A DNA stretch of 64,000 bases from Hyphomicrobiales bacterium (GTDB lineage: Bacteria; Pseudomonadota; Alphaproteobacteria; Rhizobiales; JACESI01), in contig JACESI010000003.1 of the NCBI GenBank assembly GCA_013911885.1, positions 124,001 through 188,000 on the forward strand, given 5' to 3'. Positions 36,197 to 45,194 of this stretch are shown here, piece after piece (within the stretch, counting starts at the first letter, position 1; every line of letters starts with the position of its first letter). Made by a program: the position numbers and the translations under genes. Below the pieces are notes generated by a model. The model was given only the letters and a program-made list of their open reading frames with translations, was not told the DNA's origin and ran no database searches.

Positions 36197-37506
36197 CCCG
36201 TGCAGCTGCCTTGTTTATCGCCTGCATCGCCGCGCTGCTTGTAATTCTCCCGTCATCGGCGCGCGCCCTCGACATTCAGGAAGTAACCACCGAAAAGGGG
36301 TTGAAGGTGCTTCTGGTCGAAGACCATTCGCTGCCCATTATCGCCCTGTCCTTTGCCTTTCGTGGCGGATCGACACAGGAGCCGGCCGGCAAGGAAGGCG
36401 CTCTCAATCTGATGGCCGCACTTCTTGATGAGGGCGCGGGGAGCTATACCGGCGAAGCCTATCAGAACAGGCTCGAAGACCTTGCAACCCATGTCTCTTT
36501 CAACCCGGACCGTGATTATCTATACGGCGGGCTGAAGACGCTGAGCGCCAACCGCGACGCCGGTTTCGAGATGCTGCGCCTTGCGCTTTTCGATCCGCAT
36601 TTTGATGAAAAAATCCTCAACCGCATCCGCGACCAGATCCTGGCAGGTGTGCGCGCCCGCGAAAATGATCCTGGCAGCAAGGCCGCAAAGGCGATGCGCG
36701 AACTGATCTATCCCGAGGGCCACGCCTATCGGCAGACGACGGAGGGAAGCGAAACCTCGCTCCTTTCGCTCACCCGCGACGATCTCGAGGCCCTGCGGCA
36801 GCGGATCATGGCCCGCGACAATCTCATTTTGTCGGTGGTGGGCGACATCACGCCGGAGGAGGTCAGGAAGACAATCGACCGCCTTTTCGGTGACCTCCCG
36901 GAAAAGGCGGCACTGATCGCGGTGCCCGCCATCGAGCCGCATCTCGGCGACATGCGCCACGTGGTCTATGAACAGCCTCAGACCCGCTTTGCCTGGGTCA
37001 GCAAGGGTATTGCCCGCGATGATCCGGATTATATGGCAGCCTATCTCGTCAATCAGGTTCTAGGCGGTTCCGGCCTTACCTCACGGCTTTCCAACGAAGT
37101 GCGCGAAAAGCGCGGTCTTGCCTATGGTATTTCGACGAGCCTTTCCAACGCCCGTGCCGTAAGCCTTTTCACCGGATCGGTGGCAACCCGGTCTGATTTT
37201 GCCGATGAAACCCTGCGGGTCATGAAGGCAGAAATGCACCGCATGGCTGAAGAAGGCCCGACAGAGGCTGAACTTGCACTGATGAAAAGCTATACGATCG
37301 GGGCCTATGCGCTGAACTTCGATGGTGCATCCGATATTGCGCGCACGCTCACCGGCCTTCAGGTACAGGGTCTGCCCGCCAACTACATCGATACCCGTGC
37401 CGCCCTTATCAGCGCGGTCACCCTGGATGACGCAAAGCGCGCGGCGAAGCGCCTTCTCGGCGACGGGAATTATGCGCTCGTCCGCCTCGGACCGCTGGTC
37501 AAATAA
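36193..37506 (+). CDS. Exported M16 peptidase-like protein, non-catalytic partner
   Basis: A 437-residue M16 homologue with a signal peptide (LFIACIAALLVILPSSARA). The zinc motif is lost: the position of HXXEH reads NLMAALLDEG. It retains the C-terminal Arg/Tyr motif region (TSRLSNEVREKRGLAYGIS) that completes the active site of the partner. Gene order and 4-bp overlap support an obligate heterodimer with the upstream peptidase. Confidence 0.87.
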   Translation: MTRAAALFIACIAALLVILPSSARALDIQEVTTEKGLKVLLVEDHSLPIIALSFAFRGGSTQEPAGKEGALNLMAALLDEGAGSYTGEAYQNRLEDLATHVSFNPDRDYLYGGLKTLSANRDAGFEMLRLALFDPHFDEKILNRIRDQILAGVRARENDPGSKAAKAMRELIYPEGHAYRQTTEGSETSLLSLTRDDLEALRQRIMARDNLILSVVGDITPEEVRKTIDRLFGDLPEKAALIAVPAIEPHLGDMRHVVYEQPQTRFAWVSKGIARDDPDYMAAYLVNQVLGGSGLTSRLSNEVREKRGLAYGISTSLSNARAVSLFTGSVATRSDFADETLRVMKAEMHRMAEEGPTEAELALMKSYTIGAYALNFDGASDIARTLTGLQVQGLPANYIDTRAALISAVTLDDAKRAAKRLLGDGNYALVRLGPLVK

Positions 37507-37571
37507 TCACATGACGAATGGCCACGCGCCGAATGGTGGGTGATGCCACGACGCCGGAGGTAATTGATCCG

Positions 37572-38423
37572 ATGAAGCAGGAACAGAAAATCGGGCTCAG
37601 TCTAGGCGGTGGCGGCGCGCGCGGTCTCGCGCATGTCGTCGTGCTCGAAGTCATTGACGAACTGGGCGTCAAGATCGACGCCCTTTCGGGCAGCTCGATC
37701 GGGGCGCTGATCGGCATGGGCTATGCAGGGGGGCTTTCCGGCCGTGAACTGCGGGCGCACGTGCTTGAAACGTTCTCGGATCGTGCGAAAGTTTTTGCCA
37801 AGATCTGGTCACTTCGGCCAAGCACGCTGCAAGGCTGGTTTGATCCGAAAAACTATACCCCCGGACAGATCAGCCCCGCCCGCGCCCTTGAGCTATTCAC
37901 GCCGATTGCAAACTTGCCGAGCCTGATTGAGGATCTCCCTCTGCCCCTGACGGTGATCGCGACCGATTATTACGAATGGAAAGAGGTCGCCTTCCGCACG
38001 GGCGAACTGAAGGAAGCGGTTGCCGCGTCGATTGCCATTCCGTTTATCTTTCGGCCTGTGAAAATCGGCGCGCGTGTGCTGATCGACGGCAATATCACCA
38101 ATCCGTTGCCGTTCGAACACTTACCGGGCGATATTGACAAGGTCATTGCGGTCGATGTCGTCGGCGGCCCCGAGACGCAGGGCTCGAAAATCCCGACCGG
38201 CTATGAATGCATGCTTGGCGCGAACCAGATCATGATGCAGGCCATCACGCGAGAGAAAATCGCGCGCAAGCGCCCGCCCGATCTTGTGATCCGGCCGCCG
38301 ATCAACAATTTCGGCGTGCTTGATTTCTTGAAAGCGAGCACCATTCTGCGCCTCTGCGATGGTGCGCGCTCCGAGATGAAGCGTAGCATCGAGGCCGTGG
38401 TTGAAGCCAAAGCCAGGCATTAG
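37572..38423 (+). CDS. Patatin-like phospholipase family protein
   Basis: A 283-residue patatin-like serine lipase (RssA/NTE type). It has the glycine-rich oxyanion motif SLGGGGARG, the nucleophile elbow SGSSIGAL and the DGN catalytic dyad Asp (LIDGNITNPLP). There is no signal peptide, so it is likely cytoplasmic or membrane-associated. The start at 37572 is preferred over 37518 because ggaggt lies 11 bp upstream. It follows the M16 genes in the same orientation. Confidence 0.85.
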   Translation: MKQEQKIGLSLGGGGARGLAHVVVLEVIDELGVKIDALSGSSIGALIGMGYAGGLSGRELRAHVLETFSDRAKVFAKIWSLRPSTLQGWFDPKNYTPGQISPARALELFTPIANLPSLIEDLPLPLTVIATDYYEWKEVAFRTGELKEAVAASIAIPFIFRPVKIGARVLIDGNITNPLPFEHLPGDIDKVIAVDVVGGPETQGSKIPTGYECMLGANQIMMQAITREKIARKRPPDLVIRPPINNFGVLDFLKASTILRLCDGARSEMKRSIEAVVEAKARH

Positions 38424-38439
38424 GCGTGCATTTTCTGCC

Positions 38440-38469
38440 CGATGACCGTCCGATGACCGTCCGATGACC
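38440..38469. repeat. 11-bp tandem repeat behind the patatin-like gene
   Basis: The unit cgatgaccgtc occurs at 38440-38450 and 38451-38461, followed by a partial third copy (cgatgacc). It begins 16 bases after the stop codon. Confidence 0.9.
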
Positions 38470-38543
38470 AATCGAGGGATCTGCTCAGTGGTGCGGCTGA
38501 GCGCCCGCGATGGACGGCCGGGTGTCAGCCATGTTGGCGTCGG

Positions 38544-40439
38544 CTAGGGCTTTTGCTGCTGGTCCGCCGCTTTAGCAGTGTCTGTCTGCTCAGCCACCTT
38601 GGCGGTTGCTTCTGAAAGCAGGACAGACTTCTTCTGCGGTGCGGTCAGCGGTTCCGGGGTCACCATGTTGCGGAAGGCAAGATCGGCGCCGGCAAACAGG
38701 CCCTTGGTTTGCTGAAGCTGAAGGCGCTTCAGGTCGCGTTTGCGAAGATCCTCGATAATATCGTCGATCCGGTCTTGCGGGACATCGAGACCATCAAGAA
38801 CGTTGCGTCCCATCGCAAGCGCCGATTCGAACATTTCCCGAATCTGATAGTCAACCTCCATATCCATCAGTTCGAGCGTGTGGCTGCGGTCAAAGGAGCG
38901 CACATAGAGTCTGACGTTCGGGAAATGCTCGCGAATGAGGCGGATGATTTCATTGGTTCGCTCGCGCCCGCCGCCGCAGATGGCGACGATGCTTGCATTC
39001 GCGATTCCAGCTGCGCGCAGAACGTCCAGTCTGCGCCCTTCGCCATAGAAAATCCGGAACCCGAAGGTGGCGGCGTTGCGGATGCTCTCGGCATTGTGGT
39101 CGATGATGGTGGCATGAATTCCCTGTGCAAGAAGCGCCTGACTGACGACCTGGCCGAAGCGCCCGAAACCGATGACAAAGACCTGCCCGCTCGCGCCCTC
39201 GAAATCCTCATCCATGGTGTCTTCGGCGGCGGCATCAAGAAAGCGTTCGCCAAGCCGCACCGAGAATGGTGTCAGCGCCATGGTCATCGTCACGATTGCG
39301 GTGATGATCGAGGCAAGTTCCTCGCTTACGGTATGTGCGGCAACGGCGGTCGAAAATATGACGAAGGCGAATTCCCCGACCTGCGGCAGCAGGCTTGCGA
39401 TCCTCAGCGCGTCGTTGTGGCTCGTGCGCACGGCGCGCAGCATGGCATACATCACAGCCGCCTTGACAATCATCACGACGGGCGCGGCGATCAGAACCGT
39501 TATCCAATTGTCGAAAATCACCTCGACATTGAGCGACAGGCCGACCGCCATGAAGAAAAGTCCGAGAAGAACGCCGCGAAAGGGTTCGATATTGGCCTCA
39601 AGCTCATGGCGATAGGCGGAGTCGGCGAGCATGACACCTGCAAGAAAAGCGCCCAAGGCCATGGAAAGCCCTGCCGCCTGGGTGGCGAAGGCAGCGCCAA
39701 GGACGATGAAGAGCGCAACCACGATCATCATCTCCCGCGCGCCGGTGTTCGCGATGATCCGGAACAGGGGATTGAGGAAATAGCGGCCGATCAGGATGAG
39801 GCCGCCGATCACGACCGTAACCTTGCCCGCGGCAAGCCAGTCGAAGGAGGGTTGCGGCGCATCAACAATGCCTTTCAGGAAATCAGGCACCAGAAACGGA
39901 ATGATCGCGAGGATCGGCACGATCGCGATATCCTGAAACAGCATGATCGCGAAAGCCTTGCGCCCATAGCCGGAGTTGATTTCGTTGCGCTCTTCCAGAA
40001 TCTGCAACGCAAAGGCCGTCGACGAGAGCGCGAGACCAAGGCCGATCAGCGTGCCGAGCTTCCAGGAATAGCCGATCGCATAGCAAAGCAGTCCGAACAC
40101 GAGCGCACTGAGGACGACCTGAAGAAAACCGAAACCGAATATTTCGCGCCGAAGCGCCAGAAGCCGCGAAGGCTTCAGTTCGAGTCCGACGATGAACAGA
40201 AGAAAAACAATGCCGAGTTCGGCGAAATGCAGCAATTGCTCGCCATCGCTGATCGTGAACGGCATCAGCCCGATCACGACACCGGCCCCGAGATAGCCGA
40301 GCACCGAGCCGAGGCCGAGCTTTTTGAAAACCGGCACGAAGATGACCGCCGCCCCGAGGAGGACGATAGCCTGAACAAACAGGCTGACGCCGGTCTTGTC
40401 GGTAACGGCTATTATTGTGGAAGGGGCATCAAGCGCCAT
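38544..40439 (-). CDS. CPA2-family monovalent cation/proton antiporter (KefB-like)
   Basis: A 631-residue inner-membrane antiporter. About 12-13 membrane helices fill the first ~390 residues (Na/H exchanger domain, with LLLFIVGLELKPSRL and the unwound ALSSTAFALQILEE helix). A TrkA-N nucleotide-binding domain follows (VIGFGRFGQVVSQAL, about residue 425). The C-terminal ~100 residues are charged and probably cytoplasmic. Ion preference (K+ or Na+) cannot be read. Its start has aaagga upstream; it is divergent from pmbA. Confidence 0.88.
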   Translation of the reverse strand: MALDAPSTIIAVTDKTGVSLFVQAIVLLGAAVIFVPVFKKLGLGSVLGYLGAGVVIGLMPFTISDGEQLLHFAELGIVFLLFIVGLELKPSRLLALRREIFGFGFLQVVLSALVFGLLCYAIGYSWKLGTLIGLGLALSSTAFALQILEERNEINSGYGRKAFAIMLFQDIAIVPILAIIPFLVPDFLKGIVDAPQPSFDWLAAGKVTVVIGGLILIGRYFLNPLFRIIANTGAREMMIVVALFIVLGAAFATQAAGLSMALGAFLAGVMLADSAYRHELEANIEPFRGVLLGLFFMAVGLSLNVEVIFDNWITVLIAAPVVMIVKAAVMYAMLRAVRTSHNDALRIASLLPQVGEFAFVIFSTAVAAHTVSEELASIITAIVTMTMALTPFSVRLGERFLDAAAEDTMDEDFEGASGQVFVIGFGRFGQVVSQALLAQGIHATIIDHNAESIRNAATFGFRIFYGEGRRLDVLRAAGIANASIVAICGGGRERTNEIIRLIREHFPNVRLYVRSFDRSHTLELMDMEVDYQIREMFESALAMGRNVLDGLDVPQDRIDDIIEDLRKRDLKRLQLQQTKGLFAGADLAFRNMVTPEPLTAPQKKSVLLSEATAKVAEQTDTAKAADQQQKP

Positions 40440-40623
40440 GGTGTTCCTTTGCTCTGGGTCTATATATACGCTGGTGGTGCCGGTCCCAAGAGCGGATAGC
40501 CAGCCGATTGCATGAACAGACTTTCAATTGAAACATTTTTTGTCACAGCCGACCCAGAACCAAATCCGCCCCGATCTCGACACCCTTGAACGGGCGCTGA
40601 ACTGAACGAGAAATGAGCCCGGA

Positions 40624-41991
40624 ATGACCCGACCCCTGAAATCTGCAAGAGACGCATCCGAAATGACCGCCGCGCTGATCGACCGCGCGGCGGCGCTGGT
40701 TGAGGCGGCGCATCGCGCGGGCGCAGACGCGGCGGACGCCGTTGTCGTCTCCGGTCAGTCGCTCGGTGTCGATGTGCGCGAAGGCAAGATCGAGGAGACC
40801 ACCCGCTCCGAGAATGACAGCTTTTCGCTGCGTGTTTTTATCGGTGCCCGCAGCGCGGCAATCTCGGCGGGTGATGCGGGCGCCGTGGAGGCCCTGGCAG
40901 AGCGCGCCGTCGCGATGGCGAAAGTTGCGCCGGAAGACCCTTATGCCGGGCTCGCTGATACTTCGCGCCTCGCGACGCAATTTCCCGAACTCGATCTTTT
41001 CGACGAAACGCCGATTGATGTTGCCGCGCTCAGCAATCTTGCACGGGAAGCGGAGGACGCGGCACTCGCTGTCACCGGGACCACGAAATCGAGTGGCGCC
41101 TCTGCTGGATGGGGAACGGGCGGACTGGTTCTTGTAACCTCCGGTGGGTTCTGTGGCAGTTATCGCGCGTCGAGTTTCTCGAATTCCGTCTCCGTCATTG
41201 CCGGGGAGGGCACCGGTATGGAGCGCGACTATGATTTCGATTCGAAGCACCACAGGGCGGACCTGCGCTCCGCCACGGAAATCGGCCATGCGGCGGGCGA
41301 GCGCGCTGTCAGGCGACTCAATCCGCAGAAGCTGAAAAGTCAGACGCTTTCCGTGATCTATGATCCGCGTGTCGCGACCGGCCTTGTCGGCCATCTTGCC
41401 GCTGCCGCAAATGGTGCTTCCGTTGCGCGCAAGACCAGCTTTCTGCGCGGCGATCTCGGCAAGGCCGTGTTCCGTCCGAATGTAACCATCACCGACGATC
41501 CGCACCGCTTGCGGGGACTTGCCTCTCAACCCTTCGATGGCGAAGGTGTTGGTGCGTCGTCCATGGACATCGTACGCAACGGCGTTCTCACGGCCTGGTT
41601 TCTCGATACGGCGACCGCGCGTGAACTCGGCCTTGAAACCAATGGCAGAGCCCAGCGCGGCGGGGCCAACCCATCGCCAGGGCGCACCAATCTCACGCTT
41701 CTGGCCGGTGAAAAATCGCCAGCGGAAATGATGAAGGATATCAAGACCGGGCTTTATGTGACTGAACTCATCGGCTCCGGCGTCAACATGGTGACGGGCG
41801 ATTACAGCCGCGGCGCCTCCGGGTTCTGGATTGAGGACGGTGAACTTGCCTATTCGGTGAGCGGCGTCACCATCGCGGGCAATCTGCGCGATATGTTCGC
41901 CCGGATGATACCGGCCAATGATCTTGTCTATCGGTTCTCGACCAATGCGCCGACGATCCTGATCGAGCGGATGGCCCTTGCCGGGCGTTGA
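40624..41991 (+). CDS. pmbA: TldD/PmbA family metallopeptidase (PmbA-like)
   Basis: A 455-residue TldE/PmbA-type protein. In E. coli this family pairs with TldD to process small peptides such as microcin precursors and CcdA. Family features are GVDVREGKIEE near the N-terminus, the central DYDFDSKHH, SVIYDPRVATGLVGHLA, and the C-terminal GANPSPGRTNLTL and GDYSRGASGFWIEDGE. TldD itself is not in the window. It is the first gene of a run of same-strand genes leading to lpxK. Confidence 0.88.
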   Translation: MTRPLKSARDASEMTAALIDRAAALVEAAHRAGADAADAVVVSGQSLGVDVREGKIEETTRSENDSFSLRVFIGARSAAISAGDAGAVEALAERAVAMAKVAPEDPYAGLADTSRLATQFPELDLFDETPIDVAALSNLAREAEDAALAVTGTTKSSGASAGWGTGGLVLVTSGGFCGSYRASSFSNSVSVIAGEGTGMERDYDFDSKHHRADLRSATEIGHAAGERAVRRLNPQKLKSQTLSVIYDPRVATGLVGHLAAAANGASVARKTSFLRGDLGKAVFRPNVTITDDPHRLRGLASQPFDGEGVGASSMDIVRNGVLTAWFLDTATARELGLETNGRAQRGGANPSPGRTNLTLLAGEKSPAEMMKDIKTGLYVTELIGSGVNMVTGDYSRGASGFWIEDGELAYSVSGVTIAGNLRDMFARMIPANDLVYRFSTNAPTILIERMALAGR

Positions 41992-42011
41992 CATGCACGG
42001 ATGCGTCGGGA

Positions 42012-42827
42012 ATGGGCGCGCGATTGGCGGAGGGCGGCGCTTTGAACGATATTGAACTTCTGGCTGATGCCGCGCGTGTCGCGGGCGAGATCGGGCTCTC
42101 CTATTTCGGTAAATCCCCTGAGGTCTGGATCAAGGGGAAGGACTCGCCGGTGAGCGAGGCGGATATCGCGATTGATTGCTACCTCAAGGAACGGCTTCTG
42201 GCGGTTCGTCCGGATTATGGCTGGTTGTCGGAGGAAACCGAGGACTCACCAGCACGGCTCGCGGCCCGGCGTCTCTTCGTTATAGACCCGATCGACGGCA
42301 CACGTGGCTTTCTTCAGGGCACCGAGAACTGGACAGTATCTCTCGCCATTGTCGAGGCCGGCCGCCCAACAGAAGCGGTGCTTTTCGGCCCGGTGGTGGA
42401 GCGCCTCTACAAGGCGGAGGCGGGCTGTGGTGCGACCTGCAACGACAGGCCGATCAGCCCCTCGGCGAGCGATCTCCTGAGCGAGGGGGAATTTGCAATT
42501 CCGGCGCGCGTGTCTGAACACATCCAGAACCGCCTCTGCGGCAGCATGTCCCGCGCTCGCCATATCCATTCGCTCGCCTATCGCATTGCCCTCGTCGCCG
42601 ATGGCGGCCTTTCGGGCACCATTGCGCGGCCGAGCGCGCAGGACTGGGATATTGCCGCCGCCGATCTCATTCTCGAGGAAGCAGGCGGCGCGCTCCTGCG
42701 GCTTGATGGTGAAAAGCCGCTCTACAACCAGCCCTCCACGCGCCATGACTGGTTGCTCGCAAGCGGCCCGGCGGTCAGATCATCCTTGAAAAACGCGCTC
42801 ATTGAGGCGATAGAGGAGCAGGCATGA
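42012..42827 (+). CDS. Inositol monophosphatase / CysQ-like phosphatase
   Basis: A 271-residue Mg-dependent phosphatase of the IMPase/CysQ family, which hydrolyses 3'(2'),5'-bisphosphate nucleotides or inositol phosphates. Metal-binding motifs are WLSEETED (Glu pair), FVIDPIDGTRGFL and QDWDIAAADLIL. Three starts are possible: TTG 41988 overlapping pmbA, ATG 42012, or TTG 42042, which has the best Shine-Dalgarno (ggaggg). I use the ATG. Substrate assignment between CysQ and SuhB types is uncertain; the former fits better. Confidence 0.83.
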   Translation: MGARLAEGGALNDIELLADAARVAGEIGLSYFGKSPEVWIKGKDSPVSEADIAIDCYLKERLLAVRPDYGWLSEETEDSPARLAARRLFVIDPIDGTRGFLQGTENWTVSLAIVEAGRPTEAVLFGPVVERLYKAEAGCGATCNDRPISPSASDLLSEGEFAIPARVSEHIQNRLCGSMSRARHIHSLAYRIALVADGGLSGTIARPSAQDWDIAAADLILEEAGGALLRLDGEKPLYNQPSTRHDWLLASGPAVRSSLKNALIEAIEEQA

Positions 42828-42854
42828 GCCTGACATCTTCCGGGGGAATGGAAA

Positions 42855-43094
42855 ATGGCTGATACAGCAGCGCACGACAAACAATTGTTGCATCTGGTTT
42901 TTGGCGGCGAACTCGTATCGCTCGATGGCCTCGATTTCAAGAATCTCGACGGTCTTGATATTGTGGGCATTTACCCGAACTATGAAAAAGCGTATGTCGC
43001 GTGGAAACAGAAGGCGCAAGGAAGCGTGGACAATGCCCATATGCGCTATTTCATTGTCCACATGCACCGTCTGCTTGAGCCCCACCACGATTAG
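42855..43094 (+). CDS. DUF4170 domain protein
   Basis: A 79-residue protein that matches DUF4170, a small soluble family of alphaproteobacteria of unknown function. Conserved-looking parts are HLVFGGEL, DIVGIYPNYEKAYVAWK and MRYFIVHMHRLL. It is located between the phosphatase and lipid A assembly genes on the same strand, with a clear ggggg ribosome binding site. Confidence 0.82.
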   Translation: MADTAAHDKQLLHLVFGGELVSLDGLDFKNLDGLDIVGIYPNYEKAYVAWKQKAQGSVDNAHMRYFIVHMHRLLEPHHD

Positions 43095-43135
43095 GGGCTT
43101 GTTTCCTTGAAAAAGATACATGGGAAACAGAAGGC

Positions 43136-43858
43136 ATGGCTGCCATGCTGAACACGCGCTTTATCCAGCGGGCCGTTGGAAAGTCGCTTGCAGGATATTT
43201 CAAATTTGTCGCCTCGACGAGCCGCATGGTCGGGTCGATGGAGCCACACTTTTCCGAAGTAGCGCCCAATCTGCCAGCAATCTTTACGTTTTGGCATGGC
43301 GAGCAGTTTCTGATTCCGACCGCGGTCGCAGGTCATCTTCCGCTTGCCGCCCTGGTTTCGCGCCATGGTGATGGCGAGATTCAGGCATCGGCGATGGAAG
43401 CATTCGGCGTATATACGATTCGTGGCTCTGGCGGGCGCAACCGTCAGAAAACCCTGCAAAAAGGCGGCGTTCAGAGCTCGCTCGAAATCTTGACGGTACT
43501 CAAGCAGGGCACCAGCGTCTGCATGACTGCCAATGTCCCGCGCGGCCCGGCGCGGGTTGTCGGCAAAGGTGTGATCGCGCTTGCGAAACTTTCCGGTCGG
43601 CCGATCTACCCGGTCGCCCATGTCACGAGCCGCAACTGGGTGCTGAATTCCTGGGATCGGGCGGCCATCAATCTGCCGTTCTCCCGGTCTGCATTTGCCA
43701 TGGGTAAACCGATCTGGGTTGATTGTGCTGCCGATGAAACGGCATTAGCATCGGCGCGGGAAATGCTCGAACACGCGTTGATCCGTGTCACGGATGATGC
43801 CCGTCACAGGGCCGGAGCAGCCGGAATCATGGCCGGACCCATGGAAAGTTCTGGATGA
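43136..43858 (+). CDS. Lysophospholipid acyltransferase family protein (DUF374)
   Basis: A 240-residue DUF374/LPLAT-like acyltransferase. The acceptor-site region FWHGEQFLIP replaces the usual HX4D, then come VSRHGDGE and MTANVPRGPARVVGKG. The position just before waaA and lpxK suggests that it acylates lipid A or a related precursor at the inner membrane, which is inference. ATG 43145 is an alternative start. The ending is separated from waaA by a single base. Confidence 0.82.
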   Translation: MAAMLNTRFIQRAVGKSLAGYFKFVASTSRMVGSMEPHFSEVAPNLPAIFTFWHGEQFLIPTAVAGHLPLAALVSRHGDGEIQASAMEAFGVYTIRGSGGRNRQKTLQKGGVQSSLEILTVLKQGTSVCMTANVPRGPARVVGKGVIALAKLSGRPIYPVAHVTSRNWVLNSWDRAAINLPFSRSAFAMGKPIWVDCAADETALASAREMLEHALIRVTDDARHRAGAAGIMAGPMESSG

Positions 43859-43859
43859 T

Positions 43860-45191
43860 ATGTCGGATTTCGTTTCTCGGCTCGCTCTCAGCACCTACAA
43901 TATTGCCGGACTGGCCTTGGTGCCCTTTTCAGGCCTTTTCCTGCACTGGCGCGCGCGTAAGGGCAAAGAAGACCGCAAGCGCCTCAGGGAGCGTTATGGC
44001 ATAGCCTCCGCCGAGCCGGATGGACGGGTCTGCGTCTGGGTTCATGCGGCAAGCCTTGGCGAAACCCGTGCCGTTCTACCGCTGGTGCGCCGCCTCGTCG
44101 ACATGCAGTTTCAGGTGGTCTTCACCACGGTGACGGTAGCGGCAGCGAGCATTGCAGCATTGGAACTGCCCAAGGGCGCGGTTCACCAGTTCGCGTCACT
44201 GGATCTCAGGCCCTTCGTCGCGCGGTTTTTGAAACATTGGCAACCAGCACTTGCGCTTTTCGTGGAATCGGAATTGTGGCCGACGACGATGCTGGAACTC
44301 CGCCGCCGCAACATTGCCCAGATTCTTGTCAATGCGCGAATGTCGGAGCGCACATTTTCGCGCTGGAGAAAGAACGAACGCATCTCGCACACGCTTTTCG
44401 AGAATGTCAGCCTGTGCATTTCCCAGACAGAAGAGGACGCGACCCGCTTCCGTGACCTTGGTTTTCCATCGGTGATAAACAGCGGCAATCTCAAATTTGA
44501 TGCCGAACTGCCCGAGGTCGAATCCCTTGATCTGAGCCGGGTTCAAACCGCTATCGGCAGGCGTCCGGTATGGCTCGCCGCAAGCACCCATGATCGGGAA
44601 GAACTGATCGTCGGCAAGGCACACCGCAATCTGAAGCAATATTTCCCGAATGTTCTCACCATTATCGCGCCGCGACACCCGGACCGGGCGCCGGAAATTT
44701 TGAAGCAACTGGGCGAACTCGGCCTTTCAGTGAGCCAGCGAAGCCGTAACGCGCTTCCGCAACCGAATGATGATATTTATCTGGCTGACTCAATCGGCGA
44801 ACTCGCTCTTTTCTACAGTGTCGTTCCCTGCTCTCTGATCGGCGGATCGCTTGTGCCCCATGGCGGTCAGAACCCGATCGAACCCGCCCGTCTCGGCTCG
44901 GCGGTGCTGCACGGGCCGAATGTCGCAAATTTCGCCAATATCTATGAAACGCTTGCCGCGCAAGGGGGATGTGTCTGCGTGCGCAACAGCGAGGAACTGG
45001 TCCGCCGGATCGCCGAGCTTCTCAACGACCCGCAGCGCGTGGCAAAAATGACGAAAGCCGCCAGCGCTGCCCTTGAGCAATATAGTGGCGCGCTTGATCG
45101 CACCCATCGCGCGCTGCTGCCTTATCTCAACCCCTTGATTGTTGCCGGGCGTCTCAAAGACGTCGAGACCCGCGACAACGCCGGCGCTTGA
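43860..45191 (+). CDS. waaA: 3-deoxy-D-manno-octulosonic acid transferase
   Basis: A 443-residue Kdo transferase (GT30) that adds Kdo to lipid IVA at the inner membrane. An N-terminal membrane anchor covers about residues 5-25. The catalytic region has VHAASLGETRAVLPLV and VFTTVTVAA, with VESELWPTTMLELRRRNI following. The C-terminal nucleotide-sugar domain has IAPRHPDRAPEI and GGSLVPHGGQNPIEPA. The start at 43860 follows the stop of the acyltransferase gene by one base, and lpxK follows 3 bp after its own stop. Confidence 0.93.
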   Translation: MSDFVSRLALSTYNIAGLALVPFSGLFLHWRARKGKEDRKRLRERYGIASAEPDGRVCVWVHAASLGETRAVLPLVRRLVDMQFQVVFTTVTVAAASIAALELPKGAVHQFASLDLRPFVARFLKHWQPALALFVESELWPTTMLELRRRNIAQILVNARMSERTFSRWRKNERISHTLFENVSLCISQTEEDATRFRDLGFPSVINSGNLKFDAELPEVESLDLSRVQTAIGRRPVWLAASTHDREELIVGKAHRNLKQYFPNVLTIIAPRHPDRAPEILKQLGELGLSVSQRSRNALPQPNDDIYLADSIGELALFYSVVPCSLIGGSLVPHGGQNPIEPARLGSAVLHGPNVANFANIYETLAAQGGCVCVRNSEELVRRIAELLNDPQRVAKMTKAASAALEQYSGALDRTHRALLPYLNPLIVAGRLKDVETRDNAGA

Positions 45192-45194
45192 ACA

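Noticed and set aside
38709..40499. 596-codon plus-strand frame opposite the Kef-like antiporter
   Set aside because: Extremely rich in Asp, Glu, His, Arg and Lys without any domain, as expected for the complement of a membrane-protein gene with regular codon usage. The antiporter on the minus strand has full family motifs.
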